From the NCBI RefSeq assembly GCF_039538365.1, contig NZ_BAABCA010000001.1, positions 248,001 to 312,000 of the forward strand: a stretch of 64,000 nt of DNA. The letters run 5' to 3'. Shown in pieces: positions 50,983 to 59,991 of this stretch. Position numbers and translations under genes: made by a program. Below the pieces are notes generated by a model. That model did no database searches. It was not told the DNA's origin and worked only from the letters and a program-made list of their open reading frames with translations. This DNA comes from Postechiella marina. GTDB taxonomy: Bacteria; Bacteroidota; Bacteroidia; Flavobacteriales; Flavobacteriaceae. The first letter of the stretch is position 1; each line of letters begins with the position of its first letter.

Positions 50983-52518
50983 ATGCTTAAAAAAGTTTTT
51001 GCTAGTGCCGTGTTCGGTGTAGAGGCGTCAACAATAACAGTTGAGGTTAATGTAGATAAAGGAATAGGGTATCATCTAGTAGGATTGCCAGACAATGCCA
51101 TTAAAGAAAGTAATTTTAGAATAGCTGCTGCGCTTCAAAATAACGGTTATAGAATTCCAGGAAAGAAAATTATAATTAACATGTCTCCCGCCGATTTACG
51201 AAAGGAGGGAAGTGCTTACGATTTAACCTTGGCTATTGGTATTCTCGCATCTACCGACCAAATAAAGGCAGAGAATTTAGATAAATATCTTATTATGGGC
51301 GAATTGTCTTTAGATGGGAGTTTACAACCCTTAAAAGGCGCTTTGCCTATTGCTGTTAAAGCAAGAGAAGAAGGTTTTAAAGGGTTTATTTTACCTTCTC
51401 AAAACGCAAAAGAAGCTGCTATTGTAGATAATCTTGAAATTTATGGCGTAGAAAATATAAAACAAGTTATCGATTATTTTGATAAAGGAGAACCTTTAGA
51501 GCAAACCATAATAAATACAAGAGAAGAATTTGAGAAAAACTTAGATTTTCCTGAGTTCGATTTTTCCGATGTAAAAGGGCAAGAAAGTATAAAACGTTGT
51601 ATGGAAATTGCAGCAGCAGGAGGCCACAATATTATTTTAATAGGACCTCCCGGAGCTGGTAAAACTATGTTGGCAAAACGATTGCCAAGTATTTTGCCTC
51701 CAATGACACTTCATGAAGCATTAGAAACAACAAAAATACACTCTGTAGTTGGTCGTGTTAAAGATACGGGTTTAATGGCTCAACGTCCGTTTAGAAGTCC
51801 GCATCATACCATAAGTAATGTGGCTTTAGTTGGTGGTGGAAGTTATCCGCAACCTGGTGAAATTTCATTATCTCATAATGGCGTTTTGTTTTTAGATGAA
51901 TTACCTGAGTTTAAACGAGAAGTTTTAGAAGTTATGAGGCAACCGCTTGAAGATAGAGAGGTAACTATATCTAGAGCAAAGTTTACCGTTACATACCCAT
52001 CATCATTTATGTTGGTGGCGAGTATGAATCCGAGTCCGAGTGGTTTTTTTAACGATCCAGATGCTCCCATAACATCATCTCCAGCAGAAATGCAACGTTA
52101 CATGGGGAAAATTTCAGGACCTTTATTAGATAGAATAGATATACACATAGAGGTAACACCTGTACCTTTTGATAAGTTAAGTGACGATAGAAAAGGAGAA
52201 TCTTCTGTAGATATTAGAAAACGAGTTACCCTAGCAAGGGAAATACAAACTAAACGTTTTCAAGAATCTGATAGCGTACATTATAATGCCCAAATGAATG
52301 TTAAACAAATTAGAAAGTACTGTGTTTTAGATGAAAACTCTAAGCAACTTTTAAAAACAGCTATGGAACGTTTAAATTTATCTGCAAGAGCGTATGATAG
52401 AATTTTAAAAGTTTCACGAACTATAGCAGATTTAGAAGGTGTAGAAGCAGTAAATGGTTCGCATATAAGTGAAGCCATACAATATCGAAGCCTAGATCGC
52501 GACGGTTGGCTAGGGTAG
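50983..52518 (+). CDS. comM: YifB/ComM-family Mg-chelatase-like AAA ATPase
   Basis: 511 residues. N-terminal Lon-like domain (FGVEASTITVEVNVDKGIGYHLVGLPDNAIKES), central AAA+ domain with Walker A IGPPGAGKTMLAKRLP, Walker B LFLDELPEF, the Mg-chelatase-like sensor region VASMNPSP, and a C-terminal helical domain (LNLSARAYDRILKVSRTIADLEG). In competent bacteria ComM is a helicase aiding integration of transformed DNA. The CxxC Zn motif common in the central loop of ComM (CPCG) is absent here, replaced by SPSGFFNDPDAPITSS. Confidence 0.93.
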   Translation: MLKKVFASAVFGVEASTITVEVNVDKGIGYHLVGLPDNAIKESNFRIAAALQNNGYRIPGKKIIINMSPADLRKEGSAYDLTLAIGILASTDQIKAENLDKYLIMGELSLDGSLQPLKGALPIAVKAREEGFKGFILPSQNAKEAAIVDNLEIYGVENIKQVIDYFDKGEPLEQTIINTREEFEKNLDFPEFDFSDVKGQESIKRCMEIAAAGGHNIILIGPPGAGKTMLAKRLPSILPPMTLHEALETTKIHSVVGRVKDTGLMAQRPFRSPHHTISNVALVGGGSYPQPGEISLSHNGVLFLDELPEFKREVLEVMRQPLEDREVTISRAKFTVTYPSSFMLVASMNPSPSGFFNDPDAPITSSPAEMQRYMGKISGPLLDRIDIHIEVTPVPFDKLSDDRKGESSVDIRKRVTLAREIQTKRFQESDSVHYNAQMNVKQIRKYCVLDENSKQLLKTAMERLNLSARAYDRILKVSRTIADLEGVEAVNGSHISEAIQYRSLDRDGWLG

Positions 52519-52758
52519 TAATTTAATGTCTTAAATAGGTTTTGGTTAATAGGTAATACAAGTATTCTGTTTGTAGCCTAAAGTAAAACAATAAAAATTA
52601 GCTAACACACTATGTAAACTTACCAATTTAACAGCGTAGCTAGAGGTGGTGTGTTTAATTGCTTGAATATTAGTGGTTTTTGTTGTGATTTATTCATTAT
52701 TTAAAAATCCTAATGTTAAATTAATGTAAACAAAACATGTCTTAATTGTAAATTTTTA
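52519..52758. other. Intergenic region after comM
   Basis: No gene found. A possible weak hairpin: AACACAC at 52604 with GTGTGTT at 52649. Otherwise nothing recognised. Confidence 0.4.
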
Positions 52759-52766
52759 TATCTTTG
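52759..52766 (+). promoter_or_regulatory. -7 box before a small basic ORF
   Basis: TATCTTTG, exact TAnnTTTG, 17 bases before the ATG at 52783. Confidence 0.5.
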
Positions 52767-52782
52767 TATAAAAATTAAGGCT

Positions 52783-52911
52783 ATGAAGGATGGACAAATT
52801 AAAATTAAAAGAGTTAGAAAAAAGTTATCTTATAAATTTTGGATTCTAAGAATTAAGTTCAAAATGTATATAAGAAAGTATAATAATGCGCTAGAAATGG
52901 TAAATATGTAA
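52783..52911 (+). CDS. Candidate 42-residue basic small protein
   Basis: ATG-to-stop frame MKDGQIKIKRVRKKLSYKF.. through WILRIKFKMYIRKYNNALEM to VNM. Fifteen of 42 residues are Lys or Arg, with aromatic residues and an amphipathic look. It has a perfect -7 box just upstream and the transcript would end at the strong terminator at 53019. No family recognised. The codons are ordinary for the genome. It may be a true small protein, or the promoter may serve a small RNA. Confidence 0.5.
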   Translation: MKDGQIKIKRVRKKLSYKFWILRIKFKMYIRKYNNALEMVNM

Positions 52912-53018
52912 TTTATTTAAAAAGCAGAATAAATATAATAGTAAGTACTTTTTTAAAACAAAGAAGAAGAGAAAAATTAAAGCATTTAAAGTTGCCAAAA
53001 TTTAATGCTATGTTTAAC

Positions 53019-53056
53019 AAAAAAGAACAAGTTTATAGTAAACTTGTTCTTTTTTT
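53019..53056 (+). terminator. Strong terminator after the small ORF
   Basis: AAAAAAGAACAAGTTTA pairs perfectly with TAAACTTGTTCTTTTTT across a TAG loop, followed by more T. It may also serve the converging lipoprotein gene. Confidence 0.85.
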
Positions 53057-53089
53057 ATTTTAAAAATAATTGAAGACTATAACTTAGTT

Positions 53090-53620
53090 TTATTGTGGGT
53101 CATCCATTTTTTGATAAGTAAAAACAACTTTAGTGTTAATCGTTTCGTTGTCTACATTTACAAAAGTGTAATTGCTTTCTATTACAAATTCGTTATTATC
53201 ATCATTTAAATCAATATTTATACTTTGCGAGGTGCATAATGCTACAAAAGTTAAAATATTGTTGTTTAGCATCCATGTACCACTAAGTGTTTGGGTGTTT
53301 GTGCAGTCGGTTTCAGTACTTCCTTGTTTAAAAGAATAAGCTCTGTCGTTTTTAAATTCGTAAACATTATCGCGTTGGCATGCAGAATATTGTTCAAATA
53401 TATTGGTACTAGGATTATCAACCGAGTCATCAGTTAAATCGACTTCATCATCTGCTTCAATATTTGTTAAGCTCCATTTTCCTGTAAATTCAGTTTCTGT
53501 GGTATTAAGTTCGCCTGTTAATGGCTCCGGACAATTAGGACCATCATCATCACTGTCACAACTCATAATTGTTAAAGACATCATTGTTAAACATGTTGCA
53601 AATAAAATTCTTCTTTTCAT
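53090..53620 (-). CDS. Lipocalin-like small lipoprotein
   Basis: 176 residues. Lipobox TIMSC at the end of the signal peptide, acidic DSDDDG linker, then the pattern FTGKWSLTNIEAD ... CQRDNVYEFKNDRAYSFKQGSTE ... LSGTWMLNNNILTF typical of lipocalin-like/DUF5004-type proteins of Bacteroidota. Function unknown; surface or periplasmic. Confidence 0.75.
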   Translation of the reverse strand: MKRRILFATCLTMMSLTIMSCDSDDDGPNCPEPLTGELNTTETEFTGKWSLTNIEADDEVDLTDDSVDNPSTNIFEQYSACQRDNVYEFKNDRAYSFKQGSTETDCTNTQTLSGTWMLNNNILTFVALCTSQSINIDLNDDNNEFVIESNYTFVNVDNETINTKVVFTYQKMDDPQ

Positions 53621-53773
53621 GGTAATATATTTTTTAATTCACTTAGAAGATGGTGAAACCACGAAATAGTTGCGTGAAAAAAATAAAAGTTAAGATATTA
53701 TATTCAGGTTTATAATACGTTTTTTATTTAATTTTTTGAAAATGAGAAGGTTTTAAAAGATTAAAAAGGATTA

Positions 53774-54268
53774 TTATTTTTTAATAAAAATATTAGTATA
53801 ATACCATTTGCCTTTAGTGTTCTTTTTTGCAGATATGTTAAAGTGGGTGTGGTCTCCCTCTATGTTTTGTGCATGCACTGTGCTTTTAATCCAAGAATTT
53901 ACTACAGATTCTGCAGAGGTAAATCCATAAGCTACATTTTCTGAGACTTTAATAGCTTTAGCATGAGAAATTAAATATTCTTTTCTTGAATAAAAATAAT
54001 CATGAGAAGCTTTATCTTTATTAATCATGTATATGGTATGGTTTTCTGTTTGAATTTTTATTTCATTATTAATTTTTAAAATATTTAAACCAATAGAAGC
54101 TCTATGATTGTTTATTTTTTCTAATATCTCGTTTTCAATATCATTTAATTCTAGAGTGCTGTTTTCAATATTATTAAAATTTGTATTATCTATTTGTTCT
54201 TCTGGAGAGCAAGAAGATATTGTTACAATTAAAATTAGAGCTTTAATAAAGTAAGATGCTTTTTTCAT
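53774..54268 (-). CDS. CAP/SCP-domain lipoprotein
   Basis: 164 residues. Signal peptide with lipobox TISSC; CAP domain with ILEKINNHRASIGLNILKINNEI, ENHTIYMINKDKASHD, SENVAYGFTSAESVVNSWIKSTVHAQNIEGDHTHFNISAKK. Bacterial CAP proteins of this YkwD type are of unknown biochemical role. Divergent from the DUF2891 gene. Confidence 0.85.
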   Translation of the reverse strand: MKKASYFIKALILIVTISSCSPEEQIDNTNFNNIENSTLELNDIENEILEKINNHRASIGLNILKINNEIKIQTENHTIYMINKDKASHDYFYSRKEYLISHAKAIKVSENVAYGFTSAESVVNSWIKSTVHAQNIEGDHTHFNISAKKNTKGKWYYTNIFIKK

Positions 54269-54380
54269 GTTTTAAGAGATTTGTTACACTGCTAAAATAC
54301 AGGGCTATGAGAGTGATTTTTTTTGTTTTTCGGTTGTTAAACAGTTTCTGTCGTTTAACGGAAATAGATAGTAGGTGTTT

Positions 54381-54417
54381 ACCATTTGTCGACATGTTTA
54401 AGAGTTTAACTGTCGAT
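54381..54417 (+). promoter_or_regulatory. Weaker LytTR-type box upstream of the DUF2891 gene
   Basis: ACCATTTGTCGACATGT at 54381-54397; second copy poor (AGTTTAACTGTC, about 20 bases on). A -7-like ATACTTTG lies 62 bases after the core. Confidence 0.4.
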
Positions 54418-54538
54418 TAATTGTTCTTGTTGGTTAAATCTGTATGATACTTTGCTTTAAAAGTATATTGTAAAGAGTAATCTTAATTAAGTAATATTTG
54501 TTACTTAATTTGTAGTTAACAATTCTTAGGTTTATATC

Positions 54539-55648
54539 ATGAAAAATATTTTAGTAATAGTATTAGCTGTTTTTTTGTTTAATTGCGAATCTGCAAAAAA
54601 GGAAAAACCAAAAGCAAATAAAAAAGTTATTGTAGAAAAGGTTAAAGCTCCTGTGCTTAATTTAGAACAAGCAAAAAAGTTGGCACAACTACCTTTACAT
54701 TGTATAAATACAGAGTATCCTAATAGGTTGTCTCAAACATTATCAGGAGATCAAGATTTAAAGTCGCCTACCCAATTACATCCTGCTTTTTATGGTTGTT
54801 TCGATTGGCATTCGTCTGTTCATGGGCATTGGAGTTTAGTAAGTCTGTTAAAGTCTTTTCCAAACCTAGAAAATGTAGAAACATTAAAACAGCGTTTACT
54901 TATTAATATAACGAAAGACAATATAGCTGCAGAGGTAGCTTACTTTAAGGGTAAGCATAACAAATCTTTCGAGCGTACTTATGGGTGGGCTTGGTTATTA
55001 AAGTTGGCCGAAGAATTGCATACTTGGGATGATGATACAGCGAGGGTTTTAGAAGCTCACCTAGAACCTTTAACAGCATTAATAGTAGAAAAGTATATGG
55101 CGTTTTTACCTAAGCTAAATTATCCTCAACGTGTAGGTACCCATACTAACACAGCTTTTGGATTATCGTTTGCTTACGATTATGCAGTTGCTGTAAGCAA
55201 TGAAGCTTTACAAACAGCCATAAAAAAACGCGCTAATTTTTTCTATTTGAAAGATGAAAATTGCCCTATGTCTTGGGAGCCTAGCGGAAGCGACTTTTTA
55301 TCGCCTTGCTTAGAAGAAGCAGCGCTAATGAAACGACTTTTACCTAATGATGAATTTAAATCTTGGTTAGAAACTTTTTTACCAAATTTGAAAAATGAAA
55401 ATTTTACTTTAGATGTTGGAGTAGTTTCTGATAGAACCGATGGGCATTTGGTGCATTTAGATGGTGTAAATTTTTCTAGAGCTTGGAGTTTAAATAAAAT
55501 AGCAGAAGGCTTGCCAGAATATAGCCATTTAAATAATATAGCCAATAAGCATATAAACTATTCGTTACCAAGTATTTTTGGAGACTATTATATGGGAGGG
55601 CATTGGTTAGGGAGTTTTGCTATTTATGCGTTAAATTCAACTAAATAA
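54539..55648 (+). CDS. DUF2891 family lipoprotein
   Basis: 369 residues. Lipobox FLFNC, Lys-rich linker, then the DUF2891 all-helical domain with HPAFYGCFDWHSSVHGHW, FERTYGWAWLLKLAEEL, RVGTHTNTAFGLSFAYDYA, MSWEPSGSDFLSPCLEEA and IFGDYYMGGHWLGSFA. The fold resembles (alpha/alpha)-barrel glycan-active enzymes, but no activity is established. A LytTR-type box upstream, if real, would place it with the polysaccharide genes. Confidence 0.85.
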   Translation: MKNILVIVLAVFLFNCESAKKEKPKANKKVIVEKVKAPVLNLEQAKKLAQLPLHCINTEYPNRLSQTLSGDQDLKSPTQLHPAFYGCFDWHSSVHGHWSLVSLLKSFPNLENVETLKQRLLINITKDNIAAEVAYFKGKHNKSFERTYGWAWLLKLAEELHTWDDDTARVLEAHLEPLTALIVEKYMAFLPKLNYPQRVGTHTNTAFGLSFAYDYAVAVSNEALQTAIKKRANFFYLKDENCPMSWEPSGSDFLSPCLEEAALMKRLLPNDEFKSWLETFLPNLKNENFTLDVGVVSDRTDGHLVHLDGVNFSRAWSLNKIAEGLPEYSHLNNIANKHINYSLPSIFGDYYMGGHWLGSFAIYALNSTK

Positions 55649-55823
55649 TGAATAAAAATCGGTTTTAGGCGATTATAAAAATACTTTAAGGCAAAACATT
55701 TTTGGGTTTATAATATTAGCTATTAGTATATTACTTTCTGTAACAACGCTAAGTAAAGTGTTTGGGTAAACTTTTGTTTTAAAAGCATGTAAACAGTTTT
55801 TTGTTTAAAGTAATTAGGTGTTT

Positions 55824-56180
55824 TTAGTTAAGCATTTCTTTAAGGCTATCCATTCTATAGCAGCGTTCTTCGCCTAAATACCTAGGATCTCCGTGTTTTT
55901 CAGACCAAAAACCATCTAAAATGTTTTTAGAAATACATTTGTAAACAACTACACCTTTAAATATGGTGTTGTCGCTTTTGTAATTAAAATTAATAACAAG
56001 AATATTGTCTTTAAAAAAACCGTTACCAAAAAGTTCTTGGTTTTGGTTAATAAGCCATTTCGCTTCAATTCTATTGTTTGCATTTATAGATAAATCAAGA
56101 ACGCCTTTATAGGTGTTAGACTCTGCATCTTGGTTAGTGCCTGTAATTGCATATTTACCAGTTAATTCTTGAAGTGTCAT
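55824..56180 (-). CDS. Conserved-looking small protein of unknown function
   Basis: 118 residues, predicted beta-rich: LQELTGKYAITGTNQDAESNTYKGVLDL ... NRIEAKWLINQNQELFGNGFFKDNILVINFNY ... VVVYKCISKNILDGFWSEKHGDPRYLGEE. No signal peptide or membrane segment. The repeated alternation looks like a small lipocalin-type or beta-barrel fold. Nine bases from the methyltransferase upstream, so likely co-transcribed. Confidence 0.65.
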   Translation of the reverse strand: MTLQELTGKYAITGTNQDAESNTYKGVLDLSINANNRIEAKWLINQNQELFGNGFFKDNILVINFNYKSDNTIFKGVVVYKCISKNILDGFWSEKHGDPRYLGEERCYRMDSLKEMLN

Positions 56181-56189
56181 GGATTAAAC

Positions 56190-57368
56190 TTAAGGTTTAT
56201 TAGTTATCAATACTATTTTTTGATTGTTACGGTCGGTTGTAAAAAATAAATACAAAAGACCTCCTTCTTTAATATTTAGCTTTTTTCTTATTTGCTGTAC
56301 ATTTTCAGGAAAGTTACGTGTGGTTATGTTTGCTTTAGTTATACCTAATTTTTTAATAGCTTTTTTATTGTAAGGTAAAATGGTTTTAATTTTAAAAATA
56401 CGACCAGGAAAATTTATTAAATTTTTAGATGTGTATAAATGCGAATGCTTATGAAGTTTGCAGACTTTTAATTTGTTAGAAATAGATTGAAAAGCTCCAG
56501 ATTTTAAAATAGATGCATTAGGCTCGTACAAATAAGAAAGAGGCAAACTATACTCAGGTTCTATAAGCTTTTCGTCTTCAAGGTAAAAGTTGAAGTGTTC
56601 GTTTTTTTCTTTTTTAAGGTTTACTGTTTTTATAGTTATCTTTCCTTCAAAATGGTTTTCTAAAACCCAAAGAAGTTCTTTAACTTCATTGTTTACAGCC
56701 ACAATATGTATGGTTTTAACATGCTTTAATTCGTTAATACCAATAGATAAATCGAGCAGAGGTGATGTTTTAATCAAGATGTTATTTGCTTTGCTAAAAA
56801 GCAAATCTAAATGCAAAGGCACATTGGGTAAGCAATCGTTTAAAAAAAACACTTTGCCTTTACTGTCGTGTCTACGAGATGGATCGATATAGATCCAATC
56901 GAAACTGGTGTTGCTTTCCTTTAAAACATCTATTCCGTTTTTTGGCAGAGTTTTAATGGTGTCTGTTTTTAATTGGCGGTAATTATGCGCCACAATGCTA
57001 GATAATGTTTCGTTTATTTCGCAGTGGGTAACCTGTTTAAATTGTTTAGAAAAATAAAAACAATCGACCCCAAAGCCACCAGTTATGTCTATTATAGAGA
57101 GGCCATGAATTAAACTAGCTTTATAATTTGCTGTAGTCTCAGACGAGGTTTGCTCTATATTAAGTTTATTAGGATAATAAATATTTGGTGTATTAAACCA
57201 CGTATTTAACTTTTTTAAACAACGTTGTTTAGCTGCTATTTGGTCTATTATTAGTTTTAATTCTTCCGAAGAAAAAACTGTTTTTTTAAATAACAACGCA
57301 GTAGTATCAGCATTTATATTATTATTTATAAACGCTTGTATTTCAGTATTTAAAATAAAACGATTCAA
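56190..57368 (-). CDS. Class I SAM methyltransferase, THUMP-like type
   Basis: 392 residues. SAM-binding motif IIDITGGFGVDCFYFSKQF, acidic post-I CEINETLSSIVAHNY, and catalytic-region motif DWIYIDPSRRHDSKGKVFFLNDCLP. C-terminal THUMP-like part (RIFKIKTILPYNKKAIKKLGITKANITTRNFP). Likely an RNA methyltransferase. Next gene upstream is the AI-2E family gene (6 bases). Confidence 0.85.
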   Translation of the reverse strand: MNRFILNTEIQAFINNNINADTTALLFKKTVFSSEELKLIIDQIAAKQRCLKKLNTWFNTPNIYYPNKLNIEQTSSETTANYKASLIHGLSIIDITGGFGVDCFYFSKQFKQVTHCEINETLSSIVAHNYRQLKTDTIKTLPKNGIDVLKESNTSFDWIYIDPSRRHDSKGKVFFLNDCLPNVPLHLDLLFSKANNILIKTSPLLDLSIGINELKHVKTIHIVAVNNEVKELLWVLENHFEGKITIKTVNLKKEKNEHFNFYLEDEKLIEPEYSLPLSYLYEPNASILKSGAFQSISNKLKVCKLHKHSHLYTSKNLINFPGRIFKIKTILPYNKKAIKKLGITKANITTRNFPENVQQIRKKLNIKEGGLLYLFFTTDRNNQKIVLITNKP

Positions 57369-57374
57369 AGGCTA

Positions 57375-58463
57375 CTATAAATCTTTTGTAAGGCGTTGTA
57401 CAACTTTGTTTTCAGACAGAAATTCTTTTAAAATAACTTTTATGGCTGTGTAAGCAGGCACAGCTACGATCATGCCTACAACTCCAAATAAAATGCCTGA
57501 AATTATTATAATTAAGAAAATTTCTAACGGATGAGATTTTACGCTTTTTGAAAATATAATGGGCTGACTAAAGAAATTATCGACCAATTGTGCAATAACA
57601 AAGCCAACCATTACATAACTTGTTTTTGGTAAAATAACATCGCTAAAGCTCTCGCCTAAATTGCTAGACATACTAAGTATTATCATTAATACAGCGCTTA
57701 CCAAAGGGCCAACATAAGGTATTAGGTTTAAAAGGGCGCATAAAAAAGCAATTACAATGGCGTTATCTATACCAAAAATTAAAAGTACAATAGTGTAAAT
57801 AACAAACAAAATGAGTATTTGAAAAATTAAGCCCACGAAGTATCTAGATAATAAGTCTTTTATTTTTTTAGAAGATTTTTTCCAGCGCGCTTCTTTATTA
57901 GCAGGCATAAAAGTAAGTATACCGCTTTCGAACAACTCTGTATCTTTTAAAAAGAAAAAGGATATAAAAAGTACCGAAAATAAGCCAATACTAAAAGTTC
58001 CTAGTCCACCAACAACAGCATTTAAAAAATTGGGAATAAGAGCATAATCTATTTTAGATAATAGATTAGATTTTTTTATAGATTGTTCGACATCAATTTG
58101 GTTTAGCGCAAAGTAGTTAATTACCTCTGTGTACAAACCTTCTACATTACTTTGTAATTGTTCTATATCTAACAGCGATAGGTTGTGTCCTTGCTCTATA
58201 ACTAGCGGTATAAACATGCCTATTAAGCCAACAAAAAGCCCAACAAGAATAACCATAGTTACAATAACAGCAATTGTGTTTTTAAATTTTAATTTATTTG
58301 ATAAAAAAGAAATTATAGGTCTGCCAATTAAAGATATAACTGCAGCAATTGCAATGTAAATAATAACCGATTGTATTTTATATAGAAAAAACAGCAATAA
58401 GGCCATGCCTAAAATGATAGCCAAAGCTTTTAAAATACCGTTTGATATGGTGTTCGAATTCAT
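57375..58463 (-). CDS. AI-2E family transporter
   Basis: 362 residues with about eight hydrophobic helices and the family end motif IISGILFGVVGMIVAVPAYTAIKVI plus NLIPYVGPLVSAVLMII. Members export quorum signals or act as Na/H exchangers; the name does not fix the substrate. Confidence 0.9.
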   Translation of the reverse strand: MNSNTISNGILKALAIILGMALLLFFLYKIQSVIIYIAIAAVISLIGRPIISFLSNKLKFKNTIAVIVTMVILVGLFVGLIGMFIPLVIEQGHNLSLLDIEQLQSNVEGLYTEVINYFALNQIDVEQSIKKSNLLSKIDYALIPNFLNAVVGGLGTFSIGLFSVLFISFFFLKDTELFESGILTFMPANKEARWKKSSKKIKDLLSRYFVGLIFQILILFVIYTIVLLIFGIDNAIVIAFLCALLNLIPYVGPLVSAVLMIILSMSSNLGESFSDVILPKTSYVMVGFVIAQLVDNFFSQPIIFSKSVKSHPLEIFLIIIISGILFGVVGMIVAVPAYTAIKVILKEFLSENKVVQRLTKDL

Positions 58464-58484
58464 TTAGTAAATATATAAAACTCT

Positions 58485-59009
58485 TTACATAAGTTGTTTT
58501 GTTATTTCGTATAAAGCAATATTGGTAGCTTGTACCACATTCATACTACTATTATTACCAAACATATCTATGTGAATGGCTTCGTTAGATATATTTAGAA
58601 TAGATTCTGATACTCCAAAATTCTCATCGCCAATAACTAAAGCTATAGGGGTTTGGTTCGAAAATTTAAAATTATGAATAGGTTTACTTGTTTTAGTAAT
58701 TTCTAAAGCTATAATTTGATAGCCTTCGTCTTTTAATGTTTTAGTTACTGCTGAAGCAGAGCTACAAATCTCGTAATTAACAACTTTTTCTGTTGCTCTC
58801 GATGTTTTTGTTAGTTTACGCCCAATAACAATGTTTTTGCCACAAAGTATAAGTTTTTGTATGCCAAAAGCATCGGCAATTCTAAACAAGCTACCTAAAT
58901 TAGGAGCGTTGGTAACATTGTCGCATACTAAAACTACTGGAAATGTACGCTTTGTAAATTCTGTATTATAATGTGTAAGTTGCACTTGTAATGTATAATT
59001 AATCGTCAA
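58485..59009 (-). CDS. TrmH/SpoU-family RNA 2'-O-methyltransferase
   Basis: 174 residues. SPOUT motifs NVTNAPNLGSLFRIADAFGI, PIALVIGDENFGVSES and MNVVQATNIALYEI are present. RNA target (tRNA or rRNA ribose) not identifiable. Overlaps the gene upstream by 11 bases. Confidence 0.92.
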   Translation of the reverse strand: MTINYTLQVQLTHYNTEFTKRTFPVVLVCDNVTNAPNLGSLFRIADAFGIQKLILCGKNIVIGRKLTKTSRATEKVVNYEICSSASAVTKTLKDEGYQIIALEITKTSKPIHNFKFSNQTPIALVIGDENFGVSESILNISNEAIHIDMFGNNSSMNVVQATNIALYEITKQLM

Positions 59010-59337
59010 TTAGCACTTTGTTAAAAGTACTTGCTTTTTTTTCTTGATTCATCCATATTCCAATAGGAATCGAACCGGTTAGTGTTGACACAAAACCTAA
59101 GTGCCATATAAATATAGTTATTACAACTGCAAGTACTAAACCACCTATTATAATGGCGTAATTTGGGCTACAGTGCAGTCTATTTATATGTCTTTTGGTG
59201 TAGTTGCCACAATGTTTACAGCGTTCGTTTATTTCTAAGCCTAGCTCTTCCTTTAGCTCAAACCTATTGTTGGATTGTACCTTTATATAGTTTAATTTTT
59301 GACATGATTTAGTACTACAATAGTAAGATAGTTGCAT
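58999..59337 (-). CDS. Small Zn-ribbon membrane protein of unknown function
   Basis: 112 residues. Cys pairs YYCSTKSC and ERCKHCGNY suggest a Zn ribbon at the N-terminus, followed by two helices (about 60-80 and 82-98). No family recognised. Embedded in a run of co-directional genes with overlaps. Confidence 0.7.
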   Translation of the reverse strand: MQLSYYCSTKSCQKLNYIKVQSNNRFELKEELGLEINERCKHCGNYTKRHINRLHCSPNYAIIIGGLVLAVVITIFIWHLGFVSTLTGSIPIGIWMNQEKKASTFNKVLIDD

Positions 59338-59343
59338 GATAAA

Positions 59344-59988
59344 TTAATTTTCGAAGGCATATTTAATAATGTTAGCTCCCATTTTAAGTGCTTTTTCTCT
59401 TACATCTTCAGGGTCGTTATGTATTTCTGCATCTTCCCAACCATCGCCTAAATCACTTTCAAAAGTAAATAAAAGTATTAGCCTATCATCTTGAAATAAC
59501 CCAAAAGCTTGCGGACGTTTAGCATCATGCTCATGAATTTTAGGTAATCCTTTAGGAAAATTATAAGCCACATTAAATATGGCATGTGTAGCTGGTAACT
59601 CTACTAAATTTTTATTAGGAAAGACTTTTTTTAGCTCTTTTATAATATAAGGCTCCATGCCATAATTATCGTCAATATGTAAAAAACCACCAGATATTAA
59701 GTAGTTTCTTAAATTTTCGGCATCGGTTTCGCTAAAAAAAACATGACCATGTCCTGTCATGTGTAGTAGCGGGAATTGAAAAATATCAGAACTTCCAACC
59801 TCTACCGTTTTGGGTTTAGTATTTATTTTAGTGTTAATGTTTTTATTGCAGAACGCAATTAAATTTGGTAATGCAGTAGGATTACTATACCAATCGCCAC
59901 CTCCATTATATTTTAAAACTGCCAAGTCTTGCGCATTAGTATTTAAAAATACCAGTAGTAAAATTAAAAATAGAAATGTTTTTTTCAT
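59344..59988 (-). CDS. DUF4159 domain secreted protein
   Basis: 214 residues. Signal peptide ending TNAQ, then LAVLKYNGGGDWYSNPTALPNLIAF, FPLLHMTGHGHVFFSETDAENLRNYLISGGFLHIDDNYGMEPYI and a C-terminal FESDLGDGWEDAEIHNDPEDVREKALKMGANI. DUF4159 resembles class I glutamine-amidotransferase-like folds; role unknown. Confidence 0.85.
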   Translation of the reverse strand: MKKTFLFLILLLVFLNTNAQDLAVLKYNGGGDWYSNPTALPNLIAFCNKNINTKINTKPKTVEVGSSDIFQFPLLHMTGHGHVFFSETDAENLRNYLISGGFLHIDDNYGMEPYIIKELKKVFPNKNLVELPATHAIFNVAYNFPKGLPKIHEHDAKRPQAFGLFQDDRLILLFTFESDLGDGWEDAEIHNDPEDVREKALKMGANIIKYAFEN

Positions 59989-59991
59989 GTG

